A program made the translations under genes and the position numbers. This document shows positions 33,201-51,200 of a stretch of 64,000 nucleotides of DNA, in pieces; within the stretch, counting starts at the first letter, position 1, and every line of letters begins with the position of its first letter. The stretch lies in assembly GCF_050947335.1 (NCBI RefSeq), contig NW_027473531.1, positions 124,001 to 188,000 on the forward strand. The letters are read 5' to 3'. The notes beneath the pieces are model-generated. The model ran no database searches, was not told the origin of the DNA, and saw only the letters and a program-made list of their open reading frames with translations. The DNA is from Megachile rotundata (lineage: Eukaryota; Arthropoda; Insecta; Hymenoptera; Megachilidae).

Positions 33201-36200
33201 TATATGATCGATAGAACGACAATTACTATACTCACTACTCTTATTATTATCGATCTAACTCATATTATTAGCCATATTATGCTTATATTATCGATAGAAC
33301 GACAATTACTGTACTTATTACTGTTATTATTATCAATCTAACTCATATTATTAGCCATATTATGCTTATATGATCGATAGAACGACAATTACTATACTTA
33401 TTACTCTTATTATTATCAATCTAACTCATATTATTAACCATATTATGCTTATATGATCGATAGAACGACAATTACTATACTTATTACTCTTATTATTATC
33501 AATCTATCTCATATTATTAGCCATATTATGCTTATATGATCGATAGAACGACAATTACTGTACTTATTACTCTTATCATTATCGATCTAACTCATATTAT
33601 TAGCCATATTATGCTTATATTATCGATAGAACGACAATTACTGTACTTATTACTGTTATTATTATCAATCTAACTCATATTATTAGCCATATTATGCTTA
33701 TATGATCGATAGAACGACAATTACTATACTCACTACTCTTATTATTATCAATCTAACTCATATTATTAGACATATTATGCTTATATTATCGATAGAACGA
33801 CAATTACTGTACTTATTACACTCACTATTATCAGTCTAACTCATATTATTAACAATATTATGCAGATATGATTGATAGCACGACATTTACTATACTTATT
33901 ACTCTTATTATTATCAACATAAACTCATATTATTAGCCATATTATGTTTATATGATCGATAGAACAACAATTACTATTCTTATTATTCTTATTTTTATCA
34001 ACCTAACTCATATTATTAGCCATATTATGCTTAAATGATCGATAGAACGACAATTACTATACTTATTACTCTTATTATTATGAATCTAACTCATATTATT
34101 AACCATATTATGCAGATACGATCGATAGAACTACAATTACTATACTCATTACTCTTATTATTATCAATCTAACTCATATTATTAGCCATATTATGCTTAA
34201 ATGATCGATAGAACGACAATTACTATACTCATTACTCGTATTATTATCAATCTAACTCATATTTTTAGCCGTATTATGCTTATATGATCGATAGAACGAC
34301 AATTACTATACTTATTACTATTATTATTATCAATCTTACTCATATTATTAGCCATATTATGCTTATATGATCGATAGAACGACAATTACTATACTTATTA
34401 CTCTTATTATTATCAATCTAACTCATATTATTAACCATATTATGCTTATATGATCGATAGAACGACAATTACTATACTTATTACTCTTATTATTATCAAT
34501 CTAACTTATATTACTAGCCATATTATGATTAAATGATCGATAGAACGACAATTACTATACTTATTACTCTTATTATTATCAATCTAACTCATATTACCAG
34601 CCATATTATGATTAAATGATCGATAGAACGACAATTACTATACTTATTACACTTACTATTATCAATCTAACTCATATTATTAGCCATATTATGCTTATAT
34701 GATCGATAGAACGACAATTACTGTACTTATTACTCTTATCATTATCGATCTAACTAATATTATTAGCCATATTATGCTTATATTATCGATAGAACGACAA
34801 TTACTGTACTTATTACTGTTATTATTATCAATCTAACTCATATTATTAGCCATATTATGCATATGTGATCGATAGAACGACAATTACTATACTTATTACA
34901 CTTACTATTATCAATCTAACTCATATTATTAGCCATATTATGCATATATGATCGATAGAACGACAATTACTATACTTATTACTCTTATTATTATGAATCT
35001 AACTCATATTATTAACCATATTATGCAGATACGATCGATAGAAATACAATTACTATACTCATTACTCTTATTATTATCAATCTAACTCATATTATTAGCC
35101 ATATTATGCTTAAGTGATCGATAGAACGACAATTACTATACTCATTACTCGTATTATTATCAATCTAACTCATATTTTTAGCCGTATTATGCTTATATGA
35201 TCGATAGAACGACAATTACTATACTTATTACTATTATTATTATCAATCTTACTCATATTATTAGCCATATTATGCTTATATGATCGATAGAACGACAATT
35301 ACTATACTTATTACTCTTATTATTATCAATCTAACTCATATTATTAACCATATTATGCTTATATGATCGATAGAACGACAATTACTATACTTATTACTCT
35401 TATTATTATCAATCTAACTTATATTACTAGCCATATTATGATTAAATGATCGATAGAACGACAATTACTATACTTATTACTCTTATTATTATCAATCTAA
35501 CTCATATTACCAGCCATATTATGCTTAAATGATCGATAGAACGACAATTACTATACTTATTACTCTTATTATTATCAATCTATCTCATATTATTAGCCAT
35601 ATTATGCTTATATGATCGATAGAACGACAATTACTATACTCACTACTCTTATTATTATCGATCTAACTCATATTATTAGCCATATTATGCTTATATTATC
35701 GATAGAACGACAATTACTGTACTTATTACTGTTATTATTATCAATCTAACTCCTATTATTAGCCATATTATGCATATGTGATCGATAGAACGACAATTAC
35801 TATACTTATTACACTTACTATTATCAATCTAACTCATATTATTAGCCATATTATGCATATATGATCGATAGAACGACAATTACTATACTTATTACTCTTA
35901 TTATTATGAATCTAACTCATATTATTAACCATATTATGCAGATACGATCGATAGAACTACAATTACTATACTCATTACTCTTATTATTATCAATCTAACT
36001 CATATTATTAGCCATATTATGCTTAAATGATCGATAGAACGACAATTACTATACTCATTACTCGTATTATTATCAATCTAACTCATATTTTTAGCCGTAT
36101 TATGCTTATATGATCGATAGAACGACAATTACTATACTTATTACTATTATTATTATCAATCTTACTCATATTATTAGCCATATTATGCTTATATGATCGA

Positions 36201-39200
36201 TAGAACGACAATTACTATACTTATTACTCTTATTATTATCAATCTAACTCATATTATTAACCATATTATGCTTATATGATCGATAGAACGACAATTACTA
36301 TACTTATTACTCTTATTATTATCAATCTAACTTATATTACTAGCCATATTATGATTAAATGATCGATAGAACGACAATTACTATACTTATTACTCTTATT
36401 ATTATCAATCTAACTCATATTACCAGCCATATTATGCTTAAATGATCGATAGAACGACAATTACTATACTTATTACTCTTATTATTATCAATCTATCTCA
36501 TATTATTAGCCATATTATGCTTATATGATCGATAGAACGACAATTACTATACTCACTACTCTTATTATTATCGATCTAACTCATATTATTAGCCATATTA
36601 TGCTTATATTATCGATAGAACGACAATTACTGTACTTATTACTGTTATTATTATTAATCTAACTCATATTATTAGCCATATTATGCTTATATGATCGATA
36701 GAACGACAATTACTATACTCACTACTCTTATTATTATCAATCTAACTCATATTATTAGACATATTATGCTTATATTATCGATAGAACGACAATTACTGTA
36801 CTTATTACACTCACTATTATCAATCTAACTCATATTATTAACAATATTATGCAGATATGATTGATAGCACGACATTTACTATACTTATTACTCTTATTAT
36901 TATCAACATAAACTCATATTATTAGCCATATTATGTTTATATGATCGATAGAACAACAATTACTATTCTTATTATTCTTATTTTTATCAACCTAACTCAT
37001 ATTATTAGCCATATTATGCTTATATGATCGATAGAACGACAATTACTATACTTATTACTCTTACTATTATGAATCTAACTCATATTATTAACCATATTAT
37101 GCAGATACGATCGATAGAACTACAATTACTATACTCATTACTCTTATTATTATCAATCTAACTCATATTATTAGCCATATTATGCTTAAATGATCGATAG
37201 AACGACAATTACTATACTCATTACTCGTATTATTATCAATCTAACTCATATTTTTAGCCGTATTATGCTTATATGATCGATAGAACGACAATTACTATAC
37301 TTATTACTATTATTATTATCAATCTTACTCATATTATTAGCCATATTATGCTTATATGATCGATAGAACGACAATTACTATACTTATTACTCTTATTATT
37401 ATCAATCTAACTCATATTATTAACCATATTATGCTTATATGATCGATAGAACGACAATTACTATACTTATTACTCTTATTATTATCAATCTAACTTATAT
37501 TACTAGCCATATTATGATTAAATGATCGATAGAACGACAATTACTATACTTATTACTCTTATTATTATCAATCTAACTCATATTACCAGCCATATTATGC
37601 TTAAATGATCGATAGAACGACAATTACTATACTTATTACTCTTATTATTATCAATCTATCTCATATTATTAGCCATATTATGCTTATATGATCGATAGAA
37701 CGACAATTACTATACTCACTACTCTTATTATTATCGATCTAACTCATATTATTAGCCATATTATGCTTATATTATCGATAGAACGACAATTACTGTACTT
37801 ATTACTGTTATTATTATCAATCTAACTCATATTATTAGCCATATTATGCTTATATGATCGATAGAACGACAATTACTATACTTATTACTCTTATTATTAT
37901 CAATCTAACTCATATTATTAACCATATTATGCTTATATGATCGATAGAACGACAATTACTATACTTATTACTCTTATTATTATCAATCTATCTCATATTA
38001 TTAGCCATATTATGCTTATATGATCGATAGAACGACAATTACTGTACTTATTACTCTTATCATTATCGATCTAACTCATATTATTAGCCATATTATGCTT
38101 ATATTATCGATAGAACGACAATTACTGTACTTATTACTGTTATTATTATCAATCTAACTCATATTATTAGCCATATTATGCTTATATGATCGATAGAACG
38201 ACAATTACTATACTCACTACTCTTATTATTATCAATCTAACTCATATTATTAGACATATTATGCTTATATTATCGATAGAACGACAATTACTGTACTTAT
38301 TACACTCACTATTATCAATCTAACTCATATTATTAACAATATTATGCAGATATGATTGATAGCACGACATTTACTATACTTATTACTCTTATTATTATCA
38401 ACATAAACTCATATTATTAGCCATATTATGTTTATATGATCGATAGAACAACAATTACTATTCTTATTATTCTTATTTTTATCAACCTAACTCATATTAT
38501 TAGCCATATTATGCTTAAATGATCGATAGAACGACAATTACTATACTTATTACTCTTATTATTATGAATCTAACTCATATTATTAACCATATTATGCAGA
38601 TACGATCGATAGAACTACAATTACTATACTCATTACTCTTATTATTATCAATCTAACTCATATTATTAGCCATATTATGCTTAAATGATCGATAGAACGA
38701 CAATTACTATACTCATTACTCGTATTATTATCAATCTAACTCATATTTTTAGCCGTATTATGCTTATATGATCGATAGAACGACAATTACTATACTTATT
38801 ACTATTATTATTATCAATCTTACTCATATTATTAGCCATATTATGCTTATATGATCGATAGAACGACAATTACTATACTTATTACTCTTATTATTATCAA
38901 TCTAACTCATATTATTAACCATATTATGCTTATATGATCGATAGAACGACAATTACTATACTTATTACTCTTATTATTATCAATCTAACTTATATTACTA
39001 GCCATATTATGATTAAATGATCGATAGAACGACAATTACTATACTTATTACTCTTATTATTATCAATCTAACTCATATTACCAGCCATATTATGCTTAAA
39101 TGATCGATAGAACGACAATTACTATACTTATTACTCTTATTATTATCAATCTATCTCATATTATTAGCCATATTATGCTTATATGATCGATAGAACGACA

Positions 39201-42200
39201 ATTACTGTACTTATTACTCTTATCATTATCGATCTAACTAATATTATTAGCCATATTATGCTTATATTATCGATAGAACGACAATTACTGTACTTATTAC
39301 TGTTATTATTATCAATCTAACTCATATTATTAGCCATATTATGCATATGTGATCGATAGAACGACAATTACTATACTTATTACACTTACTATTATCAATC
39401 TAACTCATATTATTAGCCATATTATGCATATATGATCGATAGAACGACAATTACTATACTTATTACTCTTATTATTATCAATCTAACTCATATTATTAAC
39501 CATATTATGCTTATATGATCGATAGAACGACAATTACTATACTTATTACTCTTATTATTATCAATCTAACTTATATTACTAGCCATATTATGATTAAATG
39601 ATCGATAGAACGACAATTACTATACTTATTACACTTACTATTATCAATCTAACTCATATTATTAGCCATATTATGCTTATATGATCGATAGAACGACAAT
39701 TACTGTACTTATTACTCTTATCATTATCGATCTAACTAATATTATTAGCCATATTATGCTTATATTATCGATAGAACGACAATTACTGTACTTATTACTG
39801 TTATTATTATCAATCTAACTCATATTATTAGCCATATTATGCATATGTGATCGATAGAACGACAATTACTATACTTATTACACTTACTATTATCAATCTA
39901 ACTCATATTATTAGCCATATTATGCATATATGATCGATAGAACGACAATTACTATACTTATTACTCTTATTATTATGAATCTAACTCATATTATTAACCA
40001 TATTATGCAGATACGATCGATAGAAATACAATTACTATACTCATTACTCTTATTATTATCAATCTAACTCATATTATTAGCCATATTATGCTTAAATGAT
40101 CGATAGAACGACAATTACTATACTCATTACTCGTATTATTATCAATCTAACTCATATTTTTAGCCGTATTATGCTTATATGATCGATAGAACGACAATTA
40201 CTATACTTATTACTATTATTATTATCAATCTTACTCATATTATTAGCCATATTATGCTTATATGATCGATAGAACGACAATTACTATACTTATTACTCTT
40301 ATTATTATCAATCTAACTCATATTATTAACCATATTATGCTTATATGATCGATAGAACGACAATTACTATACTTATTACTCTTATTATTATCAATCTAAC
40401 TTATATTACTAGCCATATTATGATTAAATGATCGATAGAACGACAATTACTATACTTATTACTCTTATTATTATCAATCTAACTCATATTACCAGCCATA
40501 TTATGCTTAAATGATCGATAGAACGACAATTACTATACTTATTACTCTTATTATTATCAATCTATCTCATATTATTAGCCATATTATGCTTATATGATCG
40601 ATAGAACGACAATTACTATACTCACTACTCTTATTATTATCGATCTAACTCATATTATTAGCCATATTATGCTTATATTATCGATAGAACGACAATTACT
40701 GTACTTATTACTGTTATTATTATCAATCTAACTCCTATTATTAGCCATATTATGCATATGTGATCGATAGAACGACAATTACTATACTTATTACACTTAC
40801 TATTATCAATCTAACTCATATTATTAGCCATATTATGCATATATGATCGATAGAACGACAATTACTATACTTATTACTCTTATTATTATGAATCTAACTC
40901 ATATTATTAACCATATTATGCAGATACGATCGATAGAACTACAATTACTATACTCATTACTCTTATTATTATCAATCTAACTCATATTATTAGCCATATT
41001 ATGCTTAAATGATCGATAGAACGACAATTACTATACTCATTACTCGTATTATTATCAATCTAACTCATATTTTTAGCCGTATTATGCTTATATGATCGAT
41101 AGAACGACAATTACTATACTTATTACTATTATTATTATCAATCTTACTCATATTATTAGCCATATTATGCTTATATGATCGATAGAACGACAATTACTAT
41201 ACTTATTACTCTTATTATTATCAATCTAACTCATATTATTAACCATATTATGCTTATATGATCGATAGAACGACAATTACTATACTTATTACTCTTATTA
41301 TTATCAATCTAACTTATATTACTAGCCATATTATGATTAAATGATCGATAGAACGACAATTACTATACTTATTACTCTTATTATTATCAATCTAACTCAT
41401 ATTACCAGCCATATTATGCTTAAATGATCGATAGAACGACAATTACTATACTTATTACTCTTATTATTATCAATCTATCTCATATTATTAGCCATATTAT
41501 GCTTATATGATCGATAGAACGACAATTACTATACTCACTACTCTTATTATTATCGATCTAACTCATATTATTAGCCATATTATGCTTATATTATCGATAG
41601 AACGACAATTACTGTACTTATTACTGTTATTATTATCAATCTAACTCCTATTATTAGCCATATTATGCATATGTGATCGATAGAACGACAATTACTATAC
41701 TTATTACACTTACTATTATCAATCTAACTCATATTATTAGCCATATTATGCTTATATGATCGATAGAACGACAATTACTATACTTATTACTCTTATTATT
41801 ATCAATCTAACTCATATTATTAACCATATTATGCTTATATGATCGATAGAACGACAATTACTATACTTATTACTCTTATTATTATCAATCTATCTCATAT
41901 TATTAGCCATATTATGCTTATATGATCGATAGAACGACAATTACTGTACTTATTACTCTTATCATTATCGATCTAACTCATATTATTAGCCATATTATGC
42001 TTATATTATCGATAGAACGACAATTACTGTACTTATTACTGTTATTATTATCAATCTAACTCATATTATTAGCCATATTATGCTTATATGATCGATAGAA
42101 CGACAATTACTATACTCACTACTCTTATTATTATCAATCTAACTCATATTATTAGACATATTATGCTTATATTATCGATAGAACGACAATTACTGTACTT

Positions 42201-45200
42201 ATTACACTCACTATTATCAATCTAACTCATATTATTAACAATATTATGCAGATATGATTGATAGCACGACATTTACTATACTTATTACTCTTATTATTAT
42301 CAACATAAACTCATATTATTAGCCATATTATGTTTATATGATCGATAGAACAACAATTACTATTCTTATTATTCTTATTTTTATCAACCTAACTCATATT
42401 ATTAGCCATATTATGCTTAAATGATCGATAGAACGACAATTACTATACTTATTACTCTTATTATTATGAATCTAACTCATATTATTAACCATATTATGCA
42501 GATACGATCGATAGAACTACAATTACTATACTTATTACTCTTATTATTATGAATCTAACTCATATTATTAACCATATTATGCAGATACGATCGATAGAAC
42601 TACAATTACTATACTCATTACTCTTCTTATTATCAATCCAACTCATATTATTAGCCATATTATGCTTAAATGATCGATAGAACGACAATTACTATACTCA
42701 TTACTCGTATTATTATCAATCTAACTCATATTTTTAGCCGTATTATGCTTATATGATCGATAGAACGACAATTACTATACTTATTACTATTATTATTATC
42801 AATCTTACTCATATTATTAGCCATATTATGCTTATATGATCGATAGAACGACAATTACTATACTTATTACTCTTGTTATTATCAATCTAACTCATATTAT
42901 TAACCATATTATGCTTATATGATCGATAGAACGACAATTACTATACTTATTACTCTCATTATTATCAATCTAACTTATATTACTAGCCATATTATGATTT
43001 AATGATCGATAGAACGACAATTACTATACTTATTACTCTTATTATTATCAATCTAACTCATATTATCAGCCATATTATGCTTATACGATCGATAGAACAA
43101 CAATTACTATACTTATTACTCTTATTATTATCAATCTAACTCATATTACCAGCCATATTATGCTTAAATGATCGATAGAACGACAATTACTATACTTATT
43201 ACTCTTATTATTATCAATCTAACTCATATTATTAGCCGTATTATGCTTAAATGATCGATAGAACGAAAATTACTATACTTATTACTCTTATTATTATGAA
43301 TCTAACTCATATTATTAAGCATATTATGCAGATACGATCGATAGAACTACAATTACTATACTTATTACTCTTATTATTATCAATCTAACTCATATTACTA
43401 GCCGTATTATGCTTATATGATCGATAGAACGACAATTACTATACTTATTACTCTTATTATTATCAATCTAACTTACATTACTAGCCATATTATGCTTAAA
43501 TGATCGATAGAACGACAATTACTATACATATTACTATTATTATTATAAATCTTACTCATATTATTAGCCATATTATGCTTATATGATCGATAGCAAGACA
43601 TTTACTATACTTATTACTCTTATTATTATCAACCTAACTCATATTATTAGCCATATTATGCAGATATGATCGATAGAACGACAATTACTATACTTATTAC
43701 TCTTATTATTATCAATCTAACTCATATTATTAGCCATATTATGCTTATATGATCGATAGAACGACAATTACTATACTTATTACTCTTATTATTATCAATC
43801 TAACTCATATTATTAGCCATATTATGCTTATATGATCGATAGAACGACAATTACTATACTTATTACTCTTATTATTATCAATCTAACTCATATTATTAAC
43901 CATATTATGCTTATATGATCGATAGAACGACAATTACTATACTTATTACTCTTATTATTATCAATCTATCTCATATTATTAGCCATATTATGCTTATATG
44001 ATCGATAGAACGACAATTACTGTACTTATTACTCTTATCATTATCGATCTAACTCATATTATTAGCCATATTATGCTTATATTATCGATAGAACGACAAT
44101 TACTGTACTTATTACTGTTATTATTATCAATCTAACTCATATTATTAGCCATATTATGCTTATATGATCGATAGAACGACAATTACTATACTCACTACTC
44201 TTATTATTATCAATCTAACTCATATTATTAGACATATTATGCTTATATTATCGATAGAACGACAATTACTGTACTTATTACACTCACTATTATCAATCTA
44301 ACTCATATTATTAACAATATTATGCAGATATGATTGATAGCACGACATTTACTATACTTATTACTCTTATTATTATCAACATAAACTCATATTATTAGCC
44401 ATATTATGTTTATATGATCGATAGAACAACAATTACTATTCTTATTATTCTTATTTTTATCAACCTAACTCATATTATTAGCCATATTATGCTTATATGA
44501 TCGATAGAACGACAATTACTATACTTATTGCTCTTATTATTATGAATCTAACTCATATTATTAACCATATTATGCAGATACGATCGATAGAACTACAATT
44601 ACTATACTCATTACTCTTATTATTATCAATCTAACTCATGTTATTAGTCATATTATGCTTAAATGATCGATAGAACGACAATTACTATACTCATTACTCG
44701 TATTATTATCAATCTAACTCATATTTTTAGCCGTATTATGCTTATATGATCGATAGAACGACAATTACTATACTTATTACTATTATTATTATCAATCTTA
44801 CTCATATTATTAGCCATATTATGCTTATATGATCGATAGAACGACAATTACTATACTTATTACTCTTATTATTATCAATCTAACTCATATTATTAACCAT
44901 ATTATGCTTATATGATCGATAGAACGACAATTACTATACTTATTACTCTTATTATTATCAATCTAACTTATATTACTAGCCATATTATGATTAAATGATC
45001 GATAGAACGACAATTACTATACTTATTACTCTTATTATTATCAATCTAACTCATATTACCAGCCATATTATGCTTAAATGATCGATAGAACGACAATTAC
45101 TATACTTATTACTCTTATTATTATCAATCTATCTCATATTATTAGCCATATTATGCTTATATGATCGATAGAACGACAATTACTATACTCACTACTCTTA

Positions 45201-48200
45201 TTATTATCGATCTAACTCATATTATTAGCCATATTATGCTTATATTATCGATAGAACGACAATTACTGTACTTATTACTGTTATTATTATCAATCTAACT
45301 CCTATTATTAGCCATATTATGCATATGTGATCGATAGAACGACAATTACTATACTTATTACACTTACTATTATCAATCTAACTCATATTATTAGCCATAT
45401 TATGCATATATGATCGATAGAACGACAATTACTGTACTTATTACTCTTATCATTATCGATCTAACTCATATTATTAGCCATATTATGCTTATATGATCGA
45501 TAGAACGACAATTACTATACTTATTACTCTTACTATTATCAATCTAACTCATATTATTAGCCATATTATGCATATATGATCGATAGAACGACAATTACTG
45601 TACTTATTACTCTTATCATTATCGATCTAACTCATATTATTAGCCATATTATGCATATATGATCGATAGAACGACAATTACTGTACTTATTACGCTTATC
45701 ATTATTGATCTAACTCATATTGTTAGCCATATTATGCTTATATTATCGATAGAACGACAATTACTGTACTTATTACACTTACTATTATCAATCTAACTCA
45801 TATTATTAGCCATATTATGCATATATGATCGATAGAACGACAATTACTGTACTTATTACTCTTATCATTATCGATCTAACTCATATTATTAGCCATATTA
45901 TGCTTATATTATCGATCTAACGACAATTACTGTACTTATTACTGTTATTATTATCAATCTAACTCATATTATTAGCCATATTATGCTTATATGATCGATA
46001 GAACGACAATTACTATACTCACTACTCTTATTATTATCAATCTAACTCATATTATTAGACATATTATGCTTATATTATCGATAGAACGACAATTACTGTA
46101 CTTATTACTGTTATTATTATCAATCTAACTCATATTATTAGCCATATTATGCATATGTGATCGATAGAACGACAATTACTATACTTATTACACTTACTAT
46201 TATCAATCTAACTCATATTATTAGCCATATTATGCATATATGATCGATAGAACGACAATTACTGTACTTATTACTCTTATCATTATCGATCTAAATCATA
46301 TTATTAGCCATATTATGCTTATATTATCGATAGAACGACAATTACTGTACTTATTACTGTTATTATTATCAATCTAACTCATATTATTAGCCATATTATG
46401 CTTATACGATCGATAGAACGACAATTACTATACTCACTACTCTTATTATTATCAATCTAACTCATATTATTAGACATATTATGCTTATATTATCGATAGA
46501 ACGACAATTACTGTACTTATTACTGTTATTATTATCAATCTAACTCATATTATTAGCCATATTATGCAGATATGATCGATAGAACGACAATTACTATACT
46601 TATTACTCTTATTATTATCAATCTAACTCATATTACTAGCCATATTATGCTTAAATGATCGATAGAACGACAATTACTATACTTATTACTCTTATTATTA
46701 TCAATCTAACTCATATTATTAGACATATTATGCTTATATGATCGATAGAACGACAATTACTATACTTATTACTCTTATTATTATCAATCTAACTCATATT
46801 ATTAACCATATTATGCTTATATGATCGATAGAACGACAATTACTATACTTATTACTCTTATTATTATCAATCTAACTCATATTATTAGCCATATTATGCT
46901 TAAATGATCGATAGAACGACAATTACTATACTCATTACTCGTATTATTATCAATCTAACTCATATTTTTAGCCGTATTATGCTTATATGATCGATAGAAC
47001 GACAATTACTATACTTATTACTATTATTATTATCAATCTTACTCATATTATTAGCCATATTATGCTTATATGATCGATAGAACGACAATTACTATACTTA
47101 TTACTCTTATTATTATCAATCTAACTCATATTATTAACCATATTATGCTTATATGATCGATAGAACGACAATTACTATACTTATTACTCTTATTATTATC
47201 AATCCAACTCATATTATTAGCAATATTATGCAGATATGATCGATAGAACGACAATTACTATACTTATTACACTCACTATTATCAATCTAACTCATATTAT
47301 TAACAATATTATGCAGATATGATCGATAGCACAACATTTACTATACTTATTACTCTTATTATTATCAACCTAAGTCATATTATTAGCCATATTATGCTTA
47401 TATGATCGATAGAACGACAATTACTATGCTTATTATTCTTATTTTTATCAACCTAACTCATATTATTAGCCATATTATGCTTAAATGATCGATAGCACGA
47501 CATTTACTATACTTATTTCTCTTATTATTATCAACCTAACTCATATTATTAGCCATATTATGCTTATATTATCGATAGAACGACAATTAATGTACTTATT
47601 ACTGTTGTTATTATCAATCTAACTCATATTATTAGTCATATTATGCATATATGATCGATAGAACGACAGTTACTATACTTATTACACTTACTATTATCAA
47701 TCTAACTCATATTATTAGCCATATTATGCTTATGTGATCGATAGAACGACAATTACTATACTCACTACTCTTACTATTATCAACCTAACTCATATTATTA
47801 GCCATATTATGCTTAAATGATCGATAGAACGACAATTACTATACTTATTACTCTTATTATTATCAATCTAACTCATATTACCAGCCATATTATGCTTAAA
47901 TGATCGATAGAACGACAATTACTATACTTATTACTCTTATTATTATCAATCTATCTCATATTATTAGCCATATTATGCTTATATGATCGATAGAACGACA
48001 ATTACTATACTCACTACTCTTATTATTATCGATCTAACTCATATTATTAGCCATATTATGCTTATATTATCGATAGAACGACAATTACTGTACTTATTAC
48101 TGTTATTATTATCAATCTAACTCCTATTATTAGCCATATTATGCATATGTGATCGATAGAACGACAATTACTATACTTATTACACTTACTATTATCAATC

Positions 48201-51200
48201 TAACTCATATTATTAGCCATATTATGCATATATGATCGATAGAACGACAATTACTGTACTTATTACTCTTATCATTATCGATCTAACTCATATTATTAGC
48301 CATATTATGCTTATATGATCGATAGAACGACAATTACTATACTTATTACTCTTACTATTATCAATCTAACTCATATTATTAGCCATATTATGCATATATG
48401 ATCGATAGAACGACAATTACTGTACTTATTACTCTTATCATTATCGATCTAACTCATATTATTAGCCATATTATGCATATATGATCGATAGAACGACAAT
48501 TACTGTACTTATTACGCTTATCATTATTGATCTAACTCATATTATTAGCCATATTATGCTTATATTATCGATAGAACGACAATTACTGTACTTATTACTG
48601 TTATTATTATCAATCTAACTCATATTATTAGCCATATTATGCATATATGATCGATAGAACGACAATTACTATACTTATTACACTTACTATTATCAATCTA
48701 ACTCATATTATTAGCCATATTATGCATATATGATCGATAGAACGACAATTACTGTACTTATTACTCTTATCATTATCGATCTAACTCATATTATTAGCCA
48801 TATTATGCTTATATTATCGATAGAACGACAATTACTGTACTTATTACTGTTATTATTATCAATCTAACTCATATTATTAGCCATATTATGCTTAAATGAT
48901 CGATAGAACGACAATTACTATACATATTACTATTATTATTATAAATCTTACTCATATTATTAGCCATATTATGCTTATATGATCGATAGAACGACAATTA
49001 CTGTACTTATTACTCTTATCATTATCGATCTAACTAATATTATTAGCCATATTATGCTTATATTATCGATAGAACGACAATTACTGTACTTATTACTGTT
49101 ATTATTATCAATCTAACTCATATTATTAGCCATATTATGCATATGTGATCGATAGAACGACAATTACTATACTTATTACACTTACTATTATCAATCTAAC
49201 TCATATTATTAGCCATATTATGCATATATGATCGATAGAACGACAATTACTGTACTTATTACTCTTATCATTATCGATCTAACTCATATTGTTAGCCATA
49301 TTATGCTTATATTATCGATAGAACGACAATTACTGTACTTATTACTGTTATTGTTATCAATCTAACTCATATTATTAGCCATATTATGCTTATATGATCG
49401 ATAGAACGACAATTACTATACTCACTACTCTTATTATTATCAATCTAACTCATATTATTAGACATATTATGCTTATATAATCGATAGAACGACAATTACT
49501 GTACTTATTACACTCACTATTATCAATCTAACTGATATTATTAACAATATTATGCAGATATGATTGATAGCACGACATTTACTATACTTATTACTCTTAT
49601 TATTATCAACATAAACTCATATTATTAGCCATATTATGTTTATATGATCGATAGAACAACAATTACTATACTTATTATTCTTATTTTTATCAACCTAACT
49701 CATATTATTAGCCATATTATGCTTAAATGATCGATAGAACGACAATTACTATACTTATTACTCTTATTATTATGAATCTAACTCATATTATTAACCATAT
49801 TATGCAGATACGATCGATAGAACTACAATTACTATACTTGTTACTCTTATTATTATCAATCTAACTCATATTATCAGCCATATTATGCTTATACGATCGA
49901 TAGAACGACAATTACTATACTTATTACTCTTATTATTATCAATCTAACTCATATTACCAGCCATATTATGCTTAAATGATCGATAGAACGACAATTACTA
50001 TACTTATTACTCTTATTATTATCAATCTATCTCATATTATTAGCCATATTATGCTTATATGATCGATAGAACGACAATTACTATACTCACTACTCTTATT
50101 ATTATCGATCTAACTCATATTATTAGCCATATTATGCTTATATTATCGATAGAACGACAATTACTGTACTTATTACTGTTATTATTATCAATCTAACTCA
50201 TATTATTAGCCATATTATGCATATATGATCGATAGAACGACAATGACTATACTTATTACACTTACTATTATCAATCTAACTCATATTATTAGCCATATTA
50301 TGCTTATATGATCGATAGAACGACAATTACTATACTTATTACTCTTACTATTATCAATCTAACTCATATTATTAGCCATATTATGCATATATGATCGATA
50401 GAACGACAATTACTGTACTTATTACTCTTATCATTATCGATCTAACTCATATTATTAGCCATATTATGCTTATATTATTGATAGAACGACAATTACTGTA
50501 CTTATTACTGTTATTATTATCAATTTAACTCATATTATTAGCCATATTATGCTTAAATGATCGATAGAACGACAATTACTATACTTATTACTATTATTAT
50601 TATCAATCTTACTCATATTATTAGCCATATTATGCATATATGATCGATAGAACGACAATTACTGTACTTATTACGCTTATCATTATTGATCTAACTCATA
50701 TTATTAGCCATATTATGCTTATATTATCGATAGAACGACAATTACTGTACTTATTACTGTTATTATTATCAATATAACTCATATTATTAACCATATTATG
50801 CAGATATGATCGATAGCACGACATTTACTATACTTATTACTCTTATTATTATCAACCTAACTCATATTATTAGCCATATTATGCTTATATTATCGATAGA
50901 ACGACAATTAATGTACTTATTACTGTTGTTATTATCAATCTAACTCATATTATTAGTCATATTATGCATATATGATCGATAGAACGACAATTACTATACT
51001 TATTACTCTTATTATTATGAATCTAACTCATATTATTAAGCATATTATGCAGATTCGACCGATAGAACTACAATTACTATACTTATTACTCTTATTATTA
51101 TCAATCTAACTCATATTATTAGCCGTATTATGCTTAAATGATCGATAGAACGACAATTACTATACTTATTACTCTTATTATTATCAATCTAACTCATATT

